A stretch of 51,114 bases of DNA from an uncultured Hyphomicrobiales bacterium (GTDB lineage Bacteria; Pseudomonadota; Alphaproteobacteria; Rhizobiales; Beijerinckiaceae), in NCBI GenBank assembly GCA_903825465.1, contig CAIKAR010000067.1, positions 1 to 51,114 of the forward strand, in the 5' to 3' direction. Below the pieces are notes generated by a model, which saw nothing but the letters and a program-made list of their open reading frames with translations, did no database searches and was not told where the DNA came from. Below are positions 25,861-34,549 of this stretch, one piece after another. The stretch's first letter is position 1. Each line of letters opens with the position of its first letter. The translations under genes and the position numbers were made by a program.

Positions 25861-27513
25861 GTGACGTCGACCGCCCCACAGTCCGCCTTGTCGGGTGGCC
25901 GCGCCGCCGATCTGGTCGCCGGCCTTTCCGTCGCGGGGCTGTTGCTGCCGGAGGCGGTCGCCTATTCGACCATCGCCGGCCTGACGCCGGAGCACGCGAT
26001 CTTCGCCGCCGTGCTTGGGCTGCTTGTTTACGCCATCGCCGGGCGCAGCCGCTTCGCGGTGGTGTCGCCGACATCGTCGTCGGCGGCGATCCTGGCCGCC
26101 GCCGTGGCGTCGTTTCCCTCGGCCGACCCTTCCGAAAAACTGGCGCTGGCCTATGGCCTTGTGCTGTTCACAGGCGTGCTTTTCATGGCCGCGGGCGTCG
26201 CCCGCCTCGGCGCGCTCGCGAGCTTCATTTCACGTCCGGTTCTGCGCGGTTTCGCCTTCGGCATCGCCGTGACGATCGTGATCAAGCAATTGCCGCTGAT
26301 CGCGGGCGTCAAGGCTTCGGGAGATCCCGCGCAAACGCTGCTTGCGTTGCTGTCGCGGCTTAAAAGCTGGAATGCGACGGGGTGCCTGATTGGCGTGGCC
26401 GCGCTGGCGGTTTTGTTTTCGCTCAAGCGCTTTCCGCTCGTGCCGGGCGCCTTCGTCGTGTTGGCGCTTGGCGTCGCGGCGTCGATGGCCGGCGGCTTGT
26501 GCGATGGCCAGGTCGCCTGCGTGGGAAACATCGACGCGGCGCTGCTGTTGCCGGGCGTGCCGTCGCTCGGCTGGAACGAATGGAGCCGGCTGGCGCAGCT
26601 CGCCGCGCCACTGGCGATGATCCTGTACGCGGAATCGTGGGGCTCGCTGCGCACCTACTCGCTCCGCCACAACGAGCCGCTCGATCCCAGCCGCGAGTTG
26701 ATCGCGCTGGGCCTGGCGAACACCGCTTCCGCGCTGATGCGCGGCATGCCGGTCGGCGCCGGCTTTTCGGCGACCTCCGCCAACGAGGCCGCGGGGTCGC
26801 GTTCGCGCCTGGCGGGCGTCGTCGCCGCGGCGGCGATTGTTCTCCTGATGGCCTTGGGGGGGAAATACATCGCCCTGCTGCCGGAAGCCGCGCTCGCGGC
26901 GGTGGTGATTTCGGCGCTGGCCCACGCGCTTGATTTAAAGCCGCTGATTCACCTCTGGCGCATCGACCGCGACCAGTATGTCGCCACCGGCGCGGCGCTG
27001 GCCGTGCTCGTGTTCGGCGTGCTCAACGGCATGCTGATCGCGATCGCGCTGTCGTTGGCCGCCGTCATCCAGCGGTTCTCCCGCCCCATGGTCGCGCAAC
27101 TCGGGCAATTGGGCGACACGCGCGATTTCGTCGACGTGGCGAAGCATCCCGACGCGAAAACGGAGCCGGGCATCGGCGTCCACCGCCCCGCCGAACCACT
27201 GTTCTTCTCGAATTGCGAGCGCGTGTTCGCCCATGTGGAGCGCGCCGGCTCGCCGAACTGGGTGGTGCTGAGCATCGAGGAAAGCGACGACCTCGACAGC
27301 ACCGCGCTCGAAGCTTTGATCGAGTTCGACAACCGCCTGACGAAAGCCGGCCGAACGCTGTTCCTCGCGCGGGTCAAGGATTCGACGCGCGACCTTCTGA
27401 ACAGGGCGGGCGCGTCGTGTTTGGCGACATCCGACCGCGCCTTCTACAGCGTCGCGGACGCGGTCGACGCCGCGCGGGCGGGCGCGAAGCCTTCGGTCAC
27501 TCCGTCGGCTTGA
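25861..27513 (+). CDS. SulP-family anion transporter with STAS domain
   Basis: 550 residues. The membrane part (about 10-14 helices) begins DLVAGLSVAGLLLPEAVAYSTIAGLTPEHAIFAAV, the SulP signature; a cytosolic STAS domain follows from about residue 435 (VLSIEESDDLDSTALEALIEFDNRL). It probably imports sulfate, bicarbonate or another anion or dicarboxylate across the inner membrane. GTG 25861 is preferred because AAGGAG is six bases upstream; ATG 25843 lies before it. The 3' end overlaps trcR by 17 bases in convergent orientation. Confidence 0.9.
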   Translation: MTSTAPQSALSGGRAADLVAGLSVAGLLLPEAVAYSTIAGLTPEHAIFAAVLGLLVYAIAGRSRFAVVSPTSSSAAILAAAVASFPSADPSEKLALAYGLVLFTGVLFMAAGVARLGALASFISRPVLRGFAFGIAVTIVIKQLPLIAGVKASGDPAQTLLALLSRLKSWNATGCLIGVAALAVLFSLKRFPLVPGAFVVLALGVAASMAGGLCDGQVACVGNIDAALLLPGVPSLGWNEWSRLAQLAAPLAMILYAESWGSLRTYSLRHNEPLDPSRELIALGLANTASALMRGMPVGAGFSATSANEAAGSRSRLAGVVAAAAIVLLMALGGKYIALLPEAALAAVVISALAHALDLKPLIHLWRIDRDQYVATGAALAVLVFGVLNGMLIAIALSLAAVIQRFSRPMVAQLGQLGDTRDFVDVAKHPDAKTEPGIGVHRPAEPLFFSNCERVFAHVERAGSPNWVVLSIEESDDLDSTALEALIEFDNRLTKAGRTLFLARVKDSTRDLLNRAGASCLATSDRAFYSVADAVDAARAGAKPSVTPSA

Positions 27514-28216
27514 GATCCTTGAGCTTCGCGAAGACGGAATCGATGTCGATCTTTGTTTCCTCTTCGCGCGCGGGCCGCGCGCCGCCGAAAACGTTTTCGT
27601 GGGTGGGCGCCTGCTCCGGCCGCGGCGCGGTGGTGATTTCCGCCGGCACCAGCGTCGCGCTCGTGTCCTCGGCCTCGCGCGGCTTGTCCTTGTTGGCGCG
27701 CCCCACTTCCATGTCGAGGTCGATCTGCTTGCAAAGGCCCAGCGTCACCGGATCGAGGGGCTGCAACGTCGCCGAGTTCCAGTGCGTCCGCTCGCGGATC
27801 GCCTGAAGGGTGGTCTTGGTCGTGCCGACAAGGCGGATGACCTGCGCGTCCTTCAATTCGGGATGGTTGCGCAGCAGCCAGAGAATGGCGTTTGGCCGGT
27901 CCTGCCGCCGCGACAAGGGGGTGTAGCGCCCGCCGCGCGTGGTTTTTTTGAATTCCGGAAGGATCGTCTTCGGCGGGGCGAGCTGCAGTTTCACCGCGTC
28001 GCTCTTTTCGGCGTGGGCGATCATGTCGCGGGTCAACTGGTTCGAGGTGATGGGATCGTGGCCCTTGATGCCCGCCGCGACTTCCCCGTCGGCGATTCCC
28101 TTGACCTCGAGCGGGTGCAGCTTGCAGAAATCGGCGATCTGATCGAAGGTCAGCGACGTGTTTTCGACCAGCCACACGGCGGTCGCCATGGGCATCAACG
28201 GGGCGTTGGCGCTCAT
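27497..28216 (-). CDS. trcR: Cell-cycle transcriptional regulator TrcR (DUF1013)
   Basis: 239 residues. The DUF1013 core runs from MATAVWLVENTSLTFDQIADFCKLHPLEVKGIADGE through KTILPEFKKTTRGGRYTPLSRRQDRPNAILWLL, with a HTH-like segment DAQVIRLVGTTKTTLQAIRERTHWNS; the last 60 residues are low-complexity and charged. TrcR homologues are confined to alphaproteobacteria and act in the CtrA-connected cell-cycle network, so this gene supports the taxonomic call. ATG 28216 has AAGGAG six bases upstream. The 3' end overlaps the SulP gene. Confidence 0.9.
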   Translation of the reverse strand: MSANAPLMPMATAVWLVENTSLTFDQIADFCKLHPLEVKGIADGEVAAGIKGHDPITSNQLTRDMIAHAEKSDAVKLQLAPPKTILPEFKKTTRGGRYTPLSRRQDRPNAILWLLRNHPELKDAQVIRLVGTTKTTLQAIRERTHWNSATLQPLDPVTLGLCKQIDLDMEVGRANKDKPREAEDTSATLVPAEITTAPRPEQAPTHENVFGGARPAREEETKIDIDSVFAKLKDLKPTE

Positions 28217-28400
28217 TTCAGTCTCCTTGCGGCGCACGGCGCCTTGTGGGGGATCGCGGGCAAGCGCCGCCGGGCTCCGGCCCGGCCGAGGCGCAGCCTC
28301 ATATTCGCGATCTAGCGGGAATGCGCTCCTATAGACCTTTCAACTCGGCAAGGCAAGAAAAACCCGGCCTTTCGGCGCCCGCACAACCCGTGCAACCGGC

Positions 28401-29417
28401 TCAGGCGGGCTCGGCCACGTCGGGCACGAACACGCGCCGAAGCGGAATCAGCCGGCGATAAACGATGTCGAGCCCGTCGTAGTATTTCTGGATGAGTTCG
28501 ACGAGTTCGACGCCGTTGATCAGGCGCAGGTTCGCCTTGGAGCGCCCGAATTCGAGCGCCGCCGACGTGAAGCCGCCCGACGCGATGAACACGCCGACAT
28601 CGCGTTCATGCACCATCGCGCAGAACGCCTTGACGCTGTCCGCGCCGATGTTCGCCTCGACGACCTTGGTCTGGATTTTGAGGATCGGCGGCTCGATGCC
28701 CAACTCGTCGCGATGGGCGATGACATCGACGCCGTCGTCCTTGACCTTGCGGGTGACGCGCGCCCGATAGCCCATGGCCCGGAACAGGTCGGCGATGAAG
28801 GGCTCGAAGGGATACCCCTTCAATTCGGTCTTTATTTTCCTCGAAATGAAATCGCGCGTCGCGTCGCCGATGTCGCGTCCGACCGCCGCCGTGGCTTCCT
28901 CCTCGGAAACGCCGGAACCGTCCTCCATCTCCGGCGCCGCGCCTTCGAATCCGCGCCAGATTTCGGCCACGAAGGACTTCACCTCGAACAACGCCATCAG
29001 CGCGCCCAGTTCGTAGAGCGCGCCCTGCGAAAACTCGTCCCGGCTTCGTTTGCCGAGCCACCGCGCGGCGCGCCGATGGGCGAATTCGCCGCCGTCGACG
29101 CCCTCGAAAACGTAGGGACCGACGACCTCTCCCCAATGGAGCGTCCTGTCGTGACGGCGCGGATAGATCAACCGATCGCCGATGCGCATTTCGTGAACGA
29201 AGCGGAACAACTGCCCGGCCTGCGCGGGAACCGCCTCGGGACGTTCGACCAGCGCCTCGCCAAACGCCGCCTTGAAGGCGCCCCTTGTCGCGGGCAGCGC
29301 GCTGACGTCGCCCTCGACATCCGCCGAACTGATGGCGATTTGTCCGGACTGCAGGAATATCGAATCCGCCTGTCCGAAAACGCCGGCCCGGATGGCCCAC
29401 AAGCGTGGGAAATTCAT
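28401..29417 (-). CDS. Mrr-like restriction endonuclease
   Basis: 338 residues. The C-terminal catalytic domain is PD-(D/E)XK of the Mrr type: helix with E205 (YPFEPFIADLFRAMGY), D231 in DDGVDVIAH, and Q249-T-K251 in ILKIQTKV, followed by IASGGFTSAALEFG. The N-terminal ~150 residues fit the regulatory part of Mrr-related 'restriction system' proteins. It probably cuts modified DNA, so it needs no cognate methylase, and none is adjacent. ATG 29417 follows CGGAGGGA; earlier in-frame starts lie in AT-rich DNA and lack a ribosome site. Solitary and divergent from the DUF1007 gene. Confidence 0.85.
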   Translation of the reverse strand: MNFPRLWAIRAGVFGQADSIFLQSGQIAISSADVEGDVSALPATRGAFKAAFGEALVERPEAVPAQAGQLFRFVHEMRIGDRLIYPRRHDRTLHWGEVVGPYVFEGVDGGEFAHRRAARWLGKRSRDEFSQGALYELGALMALFEVKSFVAEIWRGFEGAAPEMEDGSGVSEEEATAAVGRDIGDATRDFISRKIKTELKGYPFEPFIADLFRAMGYRARVTRKVKDDGVDVIAHRDELGIEPPILKIQTKVVEANIGADSVKAFCAMVHERDVGVFIASGGFTSAALEFGRSKANLRLINGVELVELIQKYYDGLDIVYRRLIPLRRVFVPDVAEPA

Positions 29418-29736
29418 TCGTCCCTCCGATGAATTTGAGTTCGATTTTTTCCGGGATGTTTCGCGCTCGTTAGGAAACAATTGAATTAGACTCGACATTT
29501 ATTAAGATTTATTCCTTCGAAAACAAATAGTTGGGGAAGATGAGGCGGTTCTGTTCCAGCGTTGGCGGTCGCGGCGGACGCGAAGCGCCATCGACGGAGG
29601 GCTTGCGCGAAACGGCTCAAGCGTTCATTTTCGGCGAGGGAAGAAACGCGGCGCCCGCCATCTTCGCGCCGGAATCGCGGCATTGATGCCGAAGCTGGAG
29701 CGGCGAGGCTGTTTCGCGAATCGAAAGTTGAACCTC
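29418..29736. other. Divergent intergenic region, AT-rich
   Basis: This 319-base gap separates the Mrr-like gene (leftward) from the DUF1007 gene (rightward). About 29440-29530 is distinctly AT-rich compared with its surroundings and probably holds the promoters of both genes. No gene, strong hairpin or repeat was seen in it. Confidence 0.6.
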
Positions 29737-30387
29737 ATGCGCAACACAGTCGCCGCGGCGGCGCTCGCCTTGGCCTGTCTCGCCGCCGCGCCGGCGCCGG
29801 CGTTGGCTCATCCCCACGTGTGGGTCGCGGTGAAGGCCGAGGCCATTCTGGGTCCGGACGGAAAAGTCGTCGCCATTCGCCACCACTGGACGTTCGACGA
29901 CATGTATTCGGCTTTCGTGACGGCCAACCTCGGCAAGGATGGCCAGCCGCCCACGTCCGAGGATTTGCAGCCGGTCGCGCAGACCAACGTCGAGTCGCTG
30001 AAGGAATTTGATTTTTTCACTTACGGCAAGCTCAACGGCAAGCCCGTGACATACGCCGACCCCAAGGACTATTCGATGACCTACGACGCCAAGGAGGAGA
30101 TGGCGACGCTGCATTTCACCTTGCCGCTGGCCAAGCCCGCCGACACGAAAAGGGCCTTCGCGTTCGCGGTCTACGATCCCAGCTATTTCGTCGCCTTCAC
30201 GTTTGAAAAAGGCGACGCGGTGAAGCTCGAAGGCGGCCCGAAAGGCTGCTCGATGAGCGTTCTCAAACCGCAGGCGCTCAACGCGGAAGAACAAAAGAAA
30301 CTCGATCAGGCGATGACGGAGAACTTTTCGCCGGGCGACGATTTCGCCTTCCGTCTGGCCGACCGCGCCATCGTCGCGTGCCCGTGA
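29737..30387 (+). CDS. DUF1007 periplasmic protein, probable metal-export partner
   Basis: 216 residues. The signal peptide ends near ALA (residue 26) and is followed at once by HPHVWV, the DUF1007 hallmark, then HHWTFDDMYSAFV. DUF1007 proteins regularly sit next to NicO/RcnA-type nickel-cobalt exporters and are thought to be periplasmic partners; the biochemical role is not known. Its stop overlaps the GTG of the NicO gene (GTGA at 30384-30387), so the two are translated together. ATG 29737 places the signal peptide at the start. Confidence 0.88.
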   Translation: MRNTVAAAALALACLAAAPAPALAHPHVWVAVKAEAILGPDGKVVAIRHHWTFDDMYSAFVTANLGKDGQPPTSEDLQPVAQTNVESLKEFDFFTYGKLNGKPVTYADPKDYSMTYDAKEEMATLHFTLPLAKPADTKRAFAFAVYDPSYFVAFTFEKGDAVKLEGGPKGCSMSVLKPQALNAEEQKKLDQAMTENFSPGDDFAFRLADRAIVACP

Positions 30388-31418
30388 GTTCCTGGCTGAA
30401 TCCCCGGCGGCGCGCGCTTGTTCTGGGCGTCTGCCTCGTCGTCGCGGCCCTGGCGCTCGGCGGCGAGGCGCTGGCGCAGGCGCGCAACCCATTCAACGTC
30501 GGCATCACCGAGGGCGGTGGGCAGGGCACGGGCCTGGTCGGCTGGATCATCGCCAAACAGATCGAGATGGAGCGCGGCCTCAGCGCCGCCATTCGCGCGG
30601 TTCACAACGGCGGCGGCGCCTTGTGGACGCTGACCAGCCTGAGTTTCGTCTATGGAGTCTTCCACGCCGCCGGCCCCGGCCACGGCAAGGCGGTCGTCGC
30701 CTCCTACATGCTCGCCAACGAGCGGGCGCTGCGGCGCGGCCTGGTTATTTCGTTTCTGGCGGCGATCCTGCAAGGCGTCGTCGCCATCGCCATTGTTGGA
30801 GTTCTCGCGTTTCTGCTGCGCGCCACGGCCGCGCGGATGCGCGACGCGGCGGCGTTCGTCGAAATGGCGAGCTTCGCCGGCGTCGCGACGCTCGGCGCGT
30901 GGCTGGTCTGGCGCAAGGGCAACGCCGTTTTGGCGGCGTGGAACGTCGCGCCGGCGTCGCTTTCCGCGGCCGCGGTGGGCGCGCCTTCCCGTTTCGCGTG
31001 CGAGGCGGTCGACGCGGACGCCGCCCACACGCACGACGAGAATTGCGGCCATTTCCACATGCCCGATCCTTCGACGCTCGGCGGCCGCGACTTTTCGTGG
31101 CGGGAGGCGGCGCTGACCGTTGTCGCGGCGGGCGCGCGGCCCTGTTCGGGCGCGATCATCGTGCTCGTCTTCGCTTTGGCGCAGGGCTTGTTCTGGGCCG
31201 GCGTGGCGTCCACATTCGCCATGGCGCTGGGCACCGCGATCACCACGGGCGCCCTGGCGGCGATGGCGGTGTTCGCCAAAAGCCTGGCTCTCCGGTTCAC
31301 CGGAACGAAGTCGCGGCGCGGCGACCTGCTTGGCCGGGGTTTCGAGCTCGCGGCGGCTTTCGCCGTGCTGTTTCTGGGCGTGGCGTTGTGCCTGGGCTAC
31401 GCGGCGGCGGGCATTTGA
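30384..31418 (+). CDS. NicO/RcnA-family nickel-cobalt exporter
   Basis: About 344 residues with six or more membrane helices. Helix segment SLSFVYGVFHAAGPGHGKAVVASYML has the conserved H and GPGHGK of the NicO family, and AGARPCSGAIIVLVFALAQGLF is the second signature. A His/Cys/Asp-rich loop (DADAAHTHDENCGHFHM) lies between them and likely binds metal. It probably pumps Ni or Co out of the cytosol. GTG 30384 gives a four-base overlap with the DUF1007 gene; GTG 30378 is also possible. Confidence 0.9.
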   Translation: MSSWLNPRRRALVLGVCLVVAALALGGEALAQARNPFNVGITEGGGQGTGLVGWIIAKQIEMERGLSAAIRAVHNGGGALWTLTSLSFVYGVFHAAGPGHGKAVVASYMLANERALRRGLVISFLAAILQGVVAIAIVGVLAFLLRATAARMRDAAAFVEMASFAGVATLGAWLVWRKGNAVLAAWNVAPASLSAAAVGAPSRFACEAVDADAAHTHDENCGHFHMPDPSTLGGRDFSWREAALTVVAAGARPCSGAIIVLVFALAQGLFWAGVASTFAMALGTAITTGALAAMAVFAKSLALRFTGTKSRRGDLLGRGFELAAAFAVLFLGVALCLGYAAAGI

Positions 31419-31431
31419 CGCCGCGCGGACC

Positions 31432-31677
31432 CTAACGCGACAGCCGGCGCTTGTTGGCGCGCACCTTGCCGCGATAGGAGCGCACGACGCTGTTGGGCGT
31501 CGCGCCCATCATCATTTCGAACGTCGAGCTTTGCGCGGCGAATATCTTTTCGGACACCATGCGGTTGACTTCGAGCATGGCTGGCGCGCCGCCCTCCGCG
31601 AGTTTCATCATCCGCAGCGTGATAACCTGCTGGGATTCCGCGGCGAGCTTGGCGAGATTTGTCCAGTATTCGAACAT
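31432..31677 (-). CDS. Small conserved-looking protein, phasin-like pattern
   Basis: 81 residues, not firmly recognised. It is largely helical, with Met/Ala-rich heptad-like stretches (TLRMMKLAEGGAPAMLEVNRM, QSSTFEMMMGATP) and a basic tail RGKVRANKRRLSR. The pattern recalls short phasin-like proteins of Hyphomicrobiales, a weak resemblance only. ATG 31677 is preceded by AAGGAATTTTC. It stands alone between the convergent NicO gene and the DUF2161 gene. Confidence 0.65.
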   Translation of the reverse strand: MFEYWTNLAKLAAESQQVITLRMMKLAEGGAPAMLEVNRMVSEKIFAAQSSTFEMMMGATPNSVVRSYRGKVRANKRRLSR

Positions 31678-31789
31678 GAAAATTCCTTGTTGGAAAGATT
31701 AGGTTGGAAAAACCCCCGACAAGCTTCACAACGCGCGGGCGCGGGATCGTGTTCCATGCGCGCCCTCCCGTCAAGCGCCGCGGCGCCCG

Positions 31790-32461
31790 CTACTCGGCGG
31801 CCTGCGCGGGGAGGAAATCGCCCCATCGCGACAAGGCCTCGCGGCCGGCGCCGGTGAGCGCGTAGGTGCCGCGCTCGACGCGGATGAACCAGCCATAGAC
31901 ATTGTCGCGCAGTATTTTCGCCGCGTCCGGCATCGTTGGCTTGAGATCGCGTGGCCGCGCCGGCGCCGTGGCCATCGCGGCCGCGCAGCCCAGGGCCTGT
32001 TGGCGGTAGGCGGTCATCACCGGCCGCTTGTTGCCGCCGCCCTCCGAGGGGTCGCCGCGCCGCCGCCGATGCTCGTCGACGATGCGCGAGCGGCGCTTGG
32101 CGTCCTTGCGCGGCTTCCACGGAACGGGCTCGACAAAGGCCTCGACGCGCCCCGAACTGAAGACGACGAGCAGGCCGAATCCCAGCAGCCGGCACAGTTT
32201 CTTGACGCGCGAATCGTTCTCGCGGCCACCGCCTTGCTTCGACGCGCGCACCGCGAGCCACACCTCGTCGCAGGCGGCGGCGCGATCGACGGCCTGCAAC
32301 ACCAGTTCCAGCGTGAAGCTGAGCTTCAATTCGCAAATGACGACCGCGACGGGGTCGCCTTTGTCCAGCGCGACGACGTCGCAGTCGCGCACTTCGCCCT
32401 TGACCTCGAAGCCGAGGCCTTCGAGGAAGCGCTTCACCGGCGCGTAAAGGGCGGTTTCCAA
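31790..32461 (-). CDS. DUF2161 protein, PD-(D/E)XK-type fold
   Basis: 223 residues. The N-terminal half has D28 and E44-x-K46 (VVICELKLSF), the PD-(D/E)XK arrangement of the DUF2161 putative phosphodiesterases; the C-terminus is winged-helix-like (DNVYGWFIRVERGTYALTGAGREAL). DNA or RNA cleavage is inferred from the fold only. Start TTG 32461 is chosen because the family begins with ET-[SA]-L-Y-x-P-V-K and GGAG lies five bases upstream; the frame is open to 32641 but overlaps the UbiD gene. It follows UbiD on the same strand after 80 bases, so membership of that operon is uncertain. Confidence 0.75.
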   Translation of the reverse strand: METALYAPVKRFLEGLGFEVKGEVRDCDVVALDKGDPVAVVICELKLSFTLELVLQAVDRAAACDEVWLAVRASKQGGGRENDSRVKKLCRLLGFGLLVVFSSGRVEAFVEPVPWKPRKDAKRRSRIVDEHRRRRGDPSEGGGNKRPVMTAYRQQALGCAAAMATAPARPRDLKPTMPDAAKILRDNVYGWFIRVERGTYALTGAGREALSRWGDFLPAQAAE

Positions 32462-32541
32462 GGGCGCTCCGCGAATCAGCCTCGCCTTGAGCGCTAACGC
32501 CGATTTCCGGGCAAGTCGAGCGCGCGGCCGCGTCCGCGGGA

Positions 32542-34014
32542 TCAGTCCTTCAGGAAACTCAGCTTGCCCGCCCATTTCGCCGCGATTTCGGCGGAATATT
32601 CCGGCGGCACGCGGTTCACTTGCGGGAAGCTGTCCTTCCACGCGAAGGGCCGCACGGCGTAGATGATGATGCGGCTATTGGCGAGCTCGTGGCGCGCGCG
32701 CCGCTCGGGCAGCAGCATGGGGTCGATGAGGCCGGTCCACATGCCGTCGATGATGTCGGTCGCCGTCTTCGGGTCCCAGCGCGTGCCGACCGCCCACATG
32801 ACTTCGGCGGCGTTGGTGATGTCGATGTCGTCGTCGACGACGATGACGATGCGGCCAAGGTAGGCCGACGAGCCGCAACCCGCGGCGACAAGCCCCGCCA
32901 TCTTCGCGTGGCCCTGGTGCATCTGTTCGATGGCGACGACGCTGATGAAGCGCGAGCCGCCGCCGGGCATGCGCCAGCAGCCCTTGACGCCGGGCACCCC
33001 GGCGGCTTCGAGATCGTCCCACAGCGAGGCCGCGCGCAGCAGCGCCGAGCCCGCCGTGCCGTAGTAGGTGCCGGGAAACGTCGGCCGCGCCGGCGGCGAC
33101 GCCGTCATGATGGGGTCGTCGCGGTGATAGATCGCCTTCACCCGCAGGATGGGTTCGGGCCCTGACGCCGCGTAATAGCCGGGCCATTCGCCGAACGGCC
33201 CCTCATGCATGGTGATTTCCTCGGGCGGCGGCATGAAGCCCTCGTAAACAAGCTCGCAATCGGCCGGGAAGGGCACGCCGGTGAGCTTGCCCGTCACCAG
33301 TTCGATCGCGCGGCCCAGGCGCCCGCCCGCCGCCGCGAATTCGGTGACGTTCTCGGCCATGGTCTGCGCCGCCACCGCGCCCAGCGCCGGCGCCTGGCCG
33401 ACGCTGACGACCATCGGGCAATGCTCTCCCTTGGCCCAGTATTTCTTGCGGATAATGTCCGCGTGCTTGCCGGGCTCGATGAAGACGCTGAGCGTGCGGC
33501 CGTCGCGCACGGAGACGCGGTAGGTGCCGGCGTTGACCCAGTCGCTGTCGGGGTCTTTCGTGATCACCATGCATTCCGTGCCGATGTACTGGCCGCCGTC
33601 GCCGGCGTTCCAGTGCGGCGCGGGAAATTTGAGGACATCGACCTCGTTGTCCATCAGCGTGTTTTGCATCACCGGTCCGGAGGCGACGTGAACGGGCGCG
33701 ATGGGCTCGGAACTCTTGCGGTTGCCTTTGCGGAAACTCCGCACAAGATCGAGGCCGACGCCCGCCGCGAAGACCTTCGACGCGCGCATGTTGACGACGA
33801 CGCGGTGGTTGTCGGGATAGCCTTTGATCTTGCGGAACAGCAGCACCGGCGGCGTCGGCTTGCGCAGGCTGAGTTCGTAGATCGCGCCCATTTCCAGATG
33901 TGGGTCGGCGCCTTCGATCACGTCGAGCTCGCCAATTTCCTCCGCGATCTCGATGGCCCTGCGGAGGTCGCCGAGGGCGGCGTGGCGGTTGGCTTCGGAA
34001 ACCTGCTTGGTCAT
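32542..34014 (-). CDS. UbiD-family prenyl-FMN-dependent decarboxylase
   Basis: 490 residues of the UbiD superfamily, which (de)carboxylates aromatic or unsaturated acids using prenylated FMN, Mn and K. Recognisable blocks are NTLMDNEVDVLKFPAPHWNAGDGGQYIGTE, GAVAAQTMAENVTEFAAAGG, HEGPFGEWPGYY (the E-x-P-F-G-E catalytic region) and VVDDDIDITNAAEVMWAVGTR. ATG 34014 follows GGACGCGGGACAAGAC; a longer frame upstream has no family match. It lies 16 bases after cupin 1, within the cupin/AAA operon. The prFMN synthase gene ubiX is not in the window. Substrate unknown. Confidence 0.93.
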   Translation of the reverse strand: MTKQVSEANRHAALGDLRRAIEIAEEIGELDVIEGADPHLEMGAIYELSLRKPTPPVLLFRKIKGYPDNHRVVVNMRASKVFAAGVGLDLVRSFRKGNRKSSEPIAPVHVASGPVMQNTLMDNEVDVLKFPAPHWNAGDGGQYIGTECMVITKDPDSDWVNAGTYRVSVRDGRTLSVFIEPGKHADIIRKKYWAKGEHCPMVVSVGQAPALGAVAAQTMAENVTEFAAAGGRLGRAIELVTGKLTGVPFPADCELVYEGFMPPPEEITMHEGPFGEWPGYYAASGPEPILRVKAIYHRDDPIMTASPPARPTFPGTYYGTAGSALLRAASLWDDLEAAGVPGVKGCWRMPGGGSRFISVVAIEQMHQGHAKMAGLVAAGCGSSAYLGRIVIVVDDDIDITNAAEVMWAVGTRWDPKTATDIIDGMWTGLIDPMLLPERRARHELANSRIIIYAVRPFAWKDSFPQVNRVPPEYSAEIAAKWAGKLSFLKD

Positions 34015-34030
34015 GTCTTGTCCCGCGTCC

Positions 34031-34546
34031 TCAACTGTCCTTGAAATCCGGCGACGTTTCCTTTTGCTCCAGGTCCGACGCGAGGAACTCCTGCATTGGC
34101 ACATGGATGAAGGCAGCCCAGACCGCGGGTTTCGCCGGGTCGAGGTTGAAATGCTGGTGCTCGACGCCGCCGGGCTTCAACGGCAGCAGGACGAGATCGC
34201 CCTTTTTCCAATCGACGCGCTCGCCATCGACGATGGAGTAGCCGGTTCCATCCACAACGTAGATGACAAGGCCGCCCTGATGCACATGACGGCCCGATTT
34301 GGTGCGGATTTCGTGGGTGAACACGCGCCACTGCTGCAAGGGCGTGTCCTTGAAGCTGACCGGATCGAGGAAGAAGCGCAGCTTGCCCTGCCGCGCCTGA
34401 AAATACGGGCGGTCGTCGGCGCGCAGCACGACGGGGCCGTTCTGGTTGCGCTCCTTCATGGCCTTGCGGTGACGCATGACGGATTCATAGGGGTTGTCGG
34501 CGATCGGCGGGCGTTCGCGCTCGCGCACGCGGTCCATCTCGGCCAT
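34031..34546 (-). CDS. Cupin protein 1, metal ligands present
   Basis: 171 residues with one cupin barrel. The putative metal ligands are intact: H87-x-H89 in SGRHVHQGG, with H130 and H132 in GGVEHQHFN, and H78 nearby. The N-terminal 70 residues are helical and charged (MRHRKAMKERNQ). The family resembles ring-cleavage or small-molecule-binding cupins found beside UbiD genes; reaction unknown. It starts three bases after the AAA ATPase stop and ends 16 bases before UbiD, so it is surely co-translated with both. It is a paralogue of cupin 2 at 36720, which has lost most of the histidines. Confidence 0.88.
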   Translation of the reverse strand: MAEMDRVRERERPPIADNPYESVMRHRKAMKERNQNGPVVLRADDRPYFQARQGKLRFFLDPVSFKDTPLQQWRVFTHEIRTKSGRHVHQGGLVIYVVDGTGYSIVDGERVDWKKGDLVLLPLKPGGVEHQHFNLDPAKPAVWAAFIHVPMQEFLASDLEQKETSPDFKDS

Positions 34547-34549
34547 GGC

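Noticed and set aside
29418-29498. N-terminal extension of the Mrr-like protein
   Set aside because: AT-rich, Ser/Asn-rich translation without homology; CGGAGGGA supports ATG 29417.
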